Made by a program: the position numbers and the translations under genes. The notes under the pieces were generated by a model. It was given only the letters and a program-made list of their open reading frames with translations, was not told the origin of the DNA and searched no databases. From Bradyrhizobium sp. WBAH42 (lineage in GTDB: Bacteria; Pseudomonadota; Alphaproteobacteria; Rhizobiales; Xanthobacteraceae): a DNA stretch of 64,000 nucleotides. Location: assembly GCF_024585265.1 (NCBI RefSeq), contig NZ_CP036533.1, positions 4,783,001-4,847,000 of the forward strand, read 5' to 3'. Numbering within the stretch: the first letter of the stretch is position 1; each line of letters opens with the position of its first letter. This document shows, piece after piece, positions 59,744 through 64,000 of the stretch.

Positions 59744-60514
59744 TCAGGTCTGTCTCGCATCGCCGACCACGAACATGCGTTCGAGGGCGAGCACGAGGCC
59801 GTAGAGAGCGACGCCGAGCAGCGTCAGCAGCACGACCGCCATCACCATCGCGGGCGTGTCGAGCGAGGACTGCACCTGGATCATGAGGTAGCCGAGCCCG
59901 CGCTCGGAGGCGATGAACTCGCCGACGATGGCGCCTGCGACCGCCAGGATGGCGCCGACCTTCATGCCGGAGAACACGTAAGGCAGCGATCCCGGCAGCT
60001 GGATCTTGCGGAACAGCGTCCAGCGCGAGCCGCGGAGCGATTTGACGAGGTCGAGCAGGTCGGGCTCGACCTCGCGCAGGCCGCGCGCGGTGGTGAGCAG
60101 GATCGGGAAAAAGCAGATGCTGAAGGCGATCAGGATGTTCGGCACAATGCCGTAGGAGAACCAGACGATGAAGAGCGGGCCGAGCGCGACCTTCGGAATC
60201 ATGTTCAGCGTCACGAACAGCGGCAGCAGCACGAGGCTCAGCAACGGCGCCCAGCTGAAGATCACCGCGAGCGCCACGCCGACGAACGCACCCAGTGCGA
60301 AGCCGCCGAGGATCTCGATCGCCGTCACCAGCGTGTTGGCGCCCCAGGCATAGCCTGTGGTTCCCAATGTTTGGATCGTCGCGAGCGGGGAGGGCAGGAT
60401 GAATTTGGGCACGTGGAAGGCGTCGACCGCGACCTGCCACAGCACGAGCACGGCGAGGTGCACGATCAGGATGATCGCAAAGCTGCGCCAGCTGCGTGCG
60501 CTGTCTCCTGCCAC
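59744..60514 (-). CDS. ABC transporter permease (nitrate/taurine/THI5 type)
   Basis: A 256-residue membrane protein with about six helices, beginning FAIILIVHLAVLVLWQVAVDAF. The cytoplasmic EAA-type loop is LREVEPDLLDLVKSLRGSRWTLFRKIQLPGSLPYVFSGMKVG, which docks to the ATPase. This is the only permease in the cluster and would work as a homodimer. It is the first structural gene of the leftward operon; a palindromic operator lies 68 bases before its start. Confidence 0.93.
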   Translation of the reverse strand: MAGDSARSWRSFAIILIVHLAVLVLWQVAVDAFHVPKFILPSPLATIQTLGTTGYAWGANTLVTAIEILGGFALGAFVGVALAVIFSWAPLLSLVLLPLFVTLNMIPKVALGPLFIVWFSYGIVPNILIAFSICFFPILLTTARGLREVEPDLLDLVKSLRGSRWTLFRKIQLPGSLPYVFSGMKVGAILAVAGAIVGEFIASERGLGYLMIQVQSSLDTPAMVMAVVLLTLLGVALYGLVLALERMFVVGDARQT

Positions 60515-60581
60515 CGATTGCTCCCGTTGTCGGCAGTCACCCTGCCGCCGGCTGCAAGCCTAGCCGTCCTCCAGGGAAGTT

Positions 60582-60597
60582 TCAACCAGTTGGTTGA
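60582..60597. promoter_or_regulatory. TetR-type operator (site 1)
   Basis: TCAACCAGTTGGTTGA is a palindrome with 7-bp arms and a 2-base centre. It resembles the RutR consensus TTGACCA-NN-TGGTCAA. It lies at the 3' end of the tetR gene, upstream of the permease start. A related copy lies at the 5' end of tetR. Confidence 0.7.
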
Positions 60598-61245
60598 TTA
60601 TGGCCGGAGCGACTGCAGCACGAGATCCGCGACATGCCGTCGCCGGGCGCGCCGTGCGCTGCGGCTCGACAGGTCCTTGCCGAAGATCGCCGACAGCGTC
60701 GGCGTGTTGGAGAAGAAGAAATAGCTGAGGCCCGCTATCGAGATATAGAGCTGGATGGGGTCGATCCCCTTGCGGAACACGCCCACGCGGACCCCTTCGT
60801 GGAGGATGTGCGAAACACTCTTCACGAGCGGTGAGTGCATCGCCTCCAGCCGGGTCGAGCCGCGGACGTGGCGGGCGCCGCCGCGGTTCTCGTCGTTCAA
60901 AAGCACGATGAAATCAGGGTTCGCCGCCAGGTGATCGAACGAAGCTTCGATCAGCTTGCGGATCGCCTTCTCCGGCGCCAGACCCTCGAGATTGAGTCTG
61001 CGCTCCTGCGCGCGGATGTCCTCATAGACCCATTCGAGCACAGCGAGGTACAGAGCGTCCTTGTCGCCGAAATAATGATAGACGAGCTGCTTGTTGACGC
61101 CGGCGCGCTCGGCGATCTCGTCGACGCGGGCGCCTGCAAATCCGTGCCGGGCGAATTCCTGGCGCGCCGCGGTCAGCAGCTTCCTGCGGGTGGCGACGGG
61201 GTCGCGGCGCTGCGGCACGGTGTCGCCAGATCGTTTTGCGGGCAT
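60598..61245 (-). CDS. TetR/AcrR-family regulator, RutR-like
   Basis: A 215-residue repressor. The TetR helix-turn-helix is VATRRKLLTAARQEFARHGFAGARVDEIAERAGVNKQLVYHYFGDKDALY, and the C-terminal domain (AIRKLIEASFDHLAANPDFIVLLNDENRGGARH...) resembles RutR, the uracil/thymine sensor. ATG 61245 is preferred; the in-frame TTG upstream would cover the operator. Palindromes on both sides suggest that it represses the leftward operon, its own gene and the divergent binding-protein gene. The ligand is inferred to be a pyrimidine-like ring, by family only. Confidence 0.92.
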   Translation of the reverse strand: MPAKRSGDTVPQRRDPVATRRKLLTAARQEFARHGFAGARVDEIAERAGVNKQLVYHYFGDKDALYLAVLEWVYEDIRAQERRLNLEGLAPEKAIRKLIEASFDHLAANPDFIVLLNDENRGGARHVRGSTRLEAMHSPLVKSVSHILHEGVRVGVFRKGIDPIQLYISIAGLSYFFFSNTPTLSAIFGKDLSSRSARRARRRHVADLVLQSLRP

Positions 61246-61247
61246 TT

Positions 61248-61263
61248 CCAACCAAACAGTTGA
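61248..61263. promoter_or_regulatory. TetR-type operator (site 2)
   Basis: CCAACCAAACAGTTGA matches the palindrome at 60582-60597 at 11 of 16 positions and keeps the left arm CAACCA. It begins 3 bases before the tetR start codon and about 80 bases before the divergent receptor gene, so binding could block both. Confidence 0.55.
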
Positions 61264-61345
61264 CAAGTGAAGGGCGGGCTTGTTGCATTGGTATCCTCAC
61301 AAGGGGAGAGCGACAAGCCGGGTCGCGGCAACGAGGAGAGATGCG

Positions 61346-62362
61346 ATGAAGCGTTTGCAGGCGGCGGGCTCTGCCCTGATCTTGGCCTTGGGGCTCGGTG
61401 TGTCGGTCGCGCCCGCGCATGCGGGAGAAGCCGTCAATCTGATCCTGAACTGGACGCCGACGGCCGACCACTCGCCCTATTATTTTGCCAAGGCGCAGGG
61501 CTGGTACGAGAAGGCCGGCATCGACCTCACCATCGAGACCGGCAAGGGCTCCGGCGTCTCCGCCGCCAAGGTCGGCTCGGGCGGCTCGCCGTTCGGCGTC
61601 GCCGATCTCGCCACCATGCTGGTGGCCAAGAGCAAGGGCGCCGACGCCGTTGCGGTGATGAGCGTCTATGCCAATACCGGCCAGACCTTCTATTGGCTGA
61701 AGAGCTACGGCGTGAACGGGGTGAAGGATTTTGCCGGGCACAAGATCGGCAATCCGCCGGGCGATGCCTCGCGCGTGATGTGGCCTGCCTTCGCCAAGGC
61801 CGCAGGCCTTGCGCCCGACTCCGTCGGCTTCGTCAATGTCGGACCGACCGCGAAGATCGCAGCGCTGAAGAGCCATACGGTGGACATCATCAGCGACTTC
61901 TACAACGAGCACGACCTCAAGGTCATCGATTTCGGCCAGGACCTCGGCTACGTCAACTGGAAGGACATCGGGCTCAACCCTTATGGTAATTCGCTGATCG
62001 TCAACGGCGCTTACTTGCAGAAGAACCCGAAGGTCGTCGAAGACTTCGTGCGCGTCACGCAGAAGGCCTTTGCAGCCTGTGTCGCCGACGTCGCGCCATG
62101 CCTGAAGGCGCTGCTCGATCAGGTCTCCGGTCTCGACAAGGAGAATCAGGAGCGCCAGTGGGAGCGCATCAAGTTCCTGATGACCGACGAGTTCACCACG
62201 AGCAAGGGGCTCGGCTGGATCGACGGCGAGCGGATGAAGAAGGACTATGAGCTGGTCCAGACCTATCTCGGCATGGAGAAGCCGTTCGACGTGACGACGG
62301 CGTTCACGACTAGGATGCTGGACCAGAGCATCAAGATGGACGCGAGCAAGGTGAAGAAGTAG
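61346..62362 (+). CDS. ABC transporter substrate-binding protein, NMT1/THI5-like
   Basis: A 338-residue periplasmic receptor with a Sec signal (MKRLQAAGSALILALGLGVSVAPAHA). The NMT1/THI5-like core is LILNWTPTADHSPYYFAKAQGWYEKAGIDLTIETGKG, as in receptors for pyrimidine precursors such as ThiY and for other N-heterocycles or sulphonates. GAGGAGAG lies 5 bases before the ATG at 61346. The gene is divergent from tetR and belongs to the same transporter as the permease and ATPase on the other strand. Confidence 0.92.
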   Translation: MKRLQAAGSALILALGLGVSVAPAHAGEAVNLILNWTPTADHSPYYFAKAQGWYEKAGIDLTIETGKGSGVSAAKVGSGGSPFGVADLATMLVAKSKGADAVAVMSVYANTGQTFYWLKSYGVNGVKDFAGHKIGNPPGDASRVMWPAFAKAAGLAPDSVGFVNVGPTAKIAALKSHTVDIISDFYNEHDLKVIDFGQDLGYVNWKDIGLNPYGNSLIVNGAYLQKNPKVVEDFVRVTQKAFAACVADVAPCLKALLDQVSGLDKENQERQWERIKFLMTDEFTTSKGLGWIDGERMKKDYELVQTYLGMEKPFDVTTAFTTRMLDQSIKMDASKVKK

Positions 62363-62382
62363 GGCGTTTGCCCATGGACGGA

Positions 62383-62483
62383 GTCATGCCCCGGCTTGAC
62401 CGGGGCATCCAGTACGCCGCAGCCCATCGATTCAATCACAACGGTCTCGAGTACTGGATCGCCCGGTCAAGCCGGGCGATGAC
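62383..62483. repeat. Palindromic repeat behind the binding-protein gene
   Basis: GTCATGCCCCGGCTTGACC...CCAGTAC and GTACTGGATCGCCCGG...GGGCGATGAC are complementary arms, each with its own inner hairpin (CCCCGGCTTGACCGGGG and GCCCGGTCAAGCCGGGC). It is a BIME-like repeat. Confidence 0.85.
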
Positions 62484-62599
62484 GGCTGTGCTGGGGGGAG
62501 CGCGCTCCTAATACCGTGAGCCCGCGGAGAAATTAACCCGCCGTTAACCATATCCGCCGCATCGTTAACCATTCAATAACAGGGAACGAGTCGGCCGCC

Positions 62600-63298
62600 A
62601 TGGAGGCTGCAGCAAAGGTCCAACGTCAAATGGTGCGCCTGCGGGGGCGCTCCTATGTGGCTTTCGTGTTCACGCCGACGGTTCCGGTCCAGGACTGGCT
62701 GCACGAGATTGACGCCACGATTGCGCGCTCGCCGGGCTTCTTCGCCGGCCGGCCCGTGGTGATCGACCTGTCCTCGGTCGATCTCAGCCAGGTCGGTATC
62801 GGCCATCTGCTCACCAGTCTGCAGGACCGCAACATCCGCGTGCTCGGCATCGAGGGCGTAGAGGAGGCGAGGCTGACCCCGACGATGCCGCCGCTGCTGT
62901 CGGGCGGGCGCAGCTGCGTGGTCGAGCCGAGCGCGCCGAAGAAGGCCGACGTGAAGGCCGAGACCAAGCCGACCTCCCTGCTGCTCGATAGCCCCGTGCG
63001 CTCGGGCCAGACCGTGATCTTCCCGGACGGCGACGTCACCATCCTCGGCTCGGTCGGCTCCGGCGCCGAGGTCGTCGCCGGCGGCTCCATCCACGTCTAC
63101 GGCGCGCTGCGCGGCCGCGCCATGGCCGGCGTCAACGGACACACCAGCGCGCGCATCTACTGCCAGAAGATCGAGGCCGAACTGCTTGCAATCGACGGGT
63201 TTTACCAGACTGCGGACGACATCGACGCCGCCTTGCGCGGCAAGCCGGCGCAGGCCTGGCTGCAGGGGAATACCATGCGAATTACAGCACTGAACTGA
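62600..63298 (+). CDS. minC: Septum-site determining protein MinC
   Basis: A 232-residue MinC. The N-terminal domain (residues 10-110) blocks FtsZ polymerisation; the C-terminal beta-helix (about 125-232) has the MinD-binding features VRSGQTVIFPDGDVTILGSVGSGAEVVAGGSIHVYGALRGRAMAG. With MinD it prevents division at the poles. ATG 62600 fits the domain start. minD follows by 21 bases, as in other alphaproteobacteria that keep the Min system. Confidence 0.96.
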   Translation: MEAAAKVQRQMVRLRGRSYVAFVFTPTVPVQDWLHEIDATIARSPGFFAGRPVVIDLSSVDLSQVGIGHLLTSLQDRNIRVLGIEGVEEARLTPTMPPLLSGGRSCVVEPSAPKKADVKAETKPTSLLLDSPVRSGQTVIFPDGDVTILGSVGSGAEVVAGGSIHVYGALRGRAMAGVNGHTSARIYCQKIEAELLAIDGFYQTADDIDAALRGKPAQAWLQGNTMRITALN

Positions 63299-63319
63299 CC
63301 AGCAAAGGAGACATTTCAG

Positions 63320-64000
63320 ATGAGTAAGGTACTGGTCGTGACATCAGGCAAGGGCGGGGTCGGCAAGACCACGACGACCGCCGCGCTGGGAGCTGCCTTG
63401 GCGCAGCGCGGCGACAAGGTCGTCGTCGTCGATTTCGACGTCGGCCTGCGCAACCTCGACCTCGTGATGGGGGCCGAACGCCGCGTCGTGTTCGATCTCA
63501 TCAACGTCGTGCAGGGCGTCGCCAAACTCCCGCAGGCGCTGATCAAGGACAAGCGGCTGGAGAATTTATGGCTGCTGCCGGCTTCCCAAACCCGCGATAA
63601 GGACGCGCTGACGGAAGAGGGCGTCGGCAAGGTCATCGCCGAGTTGCGCAGCCGGTTCGACTGGGTGATCTGCGACAGCCCGGCCGGCATCGAGCGCGGC
63701 GCCTCCATGGCGATGCGCTTTGCCGACGAGGCCGTGATCGTCACCAATCCGGAAGTCTCCTCGGTGCGCGATTCCGACCGCATCATCGGCATGCTCGATT
63801 CCAAGACGGTGCGGGCCGAGAAGGGCGAGCGCGTCGAGAAGCACATCCTGATCACCCGCTACGATCCCTCGCGCGCCGCGCGCGGCGAGATGCTGACCAT
63901 CGATGACATCCTGGAGATCCTTGCCACGCCCTTGCTCGGCATCATCCCCGAGAGCCAGGACGTGTTGAAGGCCTCCAACGTCGGCACGCCCGTGACTCTG
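63320..64000 (+). CDS. minD: Septum-site determining ATPase MinD (cut by window end)
   Basis: The first 227 codons of MinD. The deviant Walker A motif is SGKGGVGKTTTTA (residues 9-21), followed by VVVDFDVGLRNLDLVMGAERRVVFDL and DWVICDSPAGIERGA, all typical of MinD. MinD binds the membrane in its ATP form, recruits MinC and is cycled by MinE. AAAGGAG lies 9 bases before the ATG. The C-terminal membrane-targeting helix and presumably minE lie beyond the window. Confidence 0.97.
   Translation, partial: MSKVLVVTSGKGGVGKTTTTAALGAALAQRGDKVVVVDFDVGLRNLDLVMGAERRVVFDLINVVQGVAKLPQALIKDKRLENLWLLPASQTRDKDALTEEGVGKVIAELRSRFDWVICDSPAGIERGASMAMRFADEAVIVTNPEVSSVRDSDRIIGMLDSKTVRAEKGERVEKHILITRYDPSRAARGEMLTIDDILEILATPLLGIIPESQDVLKASNVGTPVTL

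Noticed and set aside
59727..60440. 238-codon N-terminal extension of the epimerase gene
   Set aside because: It runs antisense-like through the permease gene in another frame. The Rossmann loop and a plausible start lie at 59726.
1..64000. tRNA, rRNA, CRISPR array, insertion sequence or prophage
   Set aside because: No cloverleaf with matching arms, rRNA signature, direct-repeat array, transposase or phage gene could be supported on either strand.

Overview
The window reads as chromosome from a Bradyrhizobium-like alphaproteobacterium (order Hyphomicrobiales). The evidence is high GC with strong third-position GC, GTG and TTG starts, a eukaryotic-type glutamine synthetase (glnII) behind a sigma-54 promoter with the DUF2735 gene divergent from it, a GcrA-family regulator, minCD, DUF2336 and PilZ signalling proteins, and the palindromic intergenic repeats common in this group. 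The species call is inference; no rRNA or tRNA gene was found.

Layout. 0.3-13.4 kb is ordinary metabolism: small secreted proteins, a MocR regulator divergent from a PNPOx-fold flavoprotein, an M20 deacylase, the tryptophan-to-anthranilate operon (formamidase, kynA, kynU), a thioesterase, a GNAT enzyme, an SDR, an SGNH hydrolase, a tyrosine phosphatase and a MliC-type lysozyme inhibitor. 13.4-17.7 kb holds DUF2735/glnII, then a GrlR-like protein, a signal-less ModA-like protein and a Sel1 protein.

17.8-38.5 kb is an accessory, repeat-scarred stretch. It carries a second GrlR-like gene and two progressively 5'-truncated copies of it, an H-NS-like protein reduced to its N-terminal part together with a full-length relative, a glycine-rich surface protein broken at a G6 run, a frameshifted Tat-signal peptide gene, GcrA and a remnant of a second gcrA tail, dodecin, a TRAP transporter/amidase operon, tiny membrane ORFs, a PilZ protein, an exported metallohydrolase with a fragment of a second copy behind it, and a DUF3750 gene split by one missing A. 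Long gene-free AT-rich pieces lie between.

39-54.7 kb returns to core-like content: a type 2 OMP decarboxylase, an ABC-F ATPase, a periplasmic asparaginase, a cupin, an esterase, a nitroreductase remnant, a DUF2336-PilZ-HD-GYP cluster likely tied to cyclic-di-GMP, an AraC regulator, an FMN reductase, a chemotaxis receptor, DUF1810 and an exported L,D-transpeptidase-like protein. 54.8-62.4 kb has an orphan TRAP binding protein and a tight uptake/catabolic cluster (ABC transporter, DapA-like aldolase, GNAT, NAD-dependent epimerase) controlled by a RutR-like TetR repressor whose probable operators, close to TCAACCA-NN-TGGTTGA, flank its gene. The window ends in minC and the first 227 codons of minD.

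Most promising for follow-up: the 54.8-62.4 kb uptake/catabolic unit with its operator pair, the truncated GrlR-like copies, the N-terminal-only H-NS-like protein, and the G-run switch point in the glycine-rich protein. Four genes are broken by single-base changes, mostly at homopolymers, so residual assembly error must be excluded before these are read as biology.
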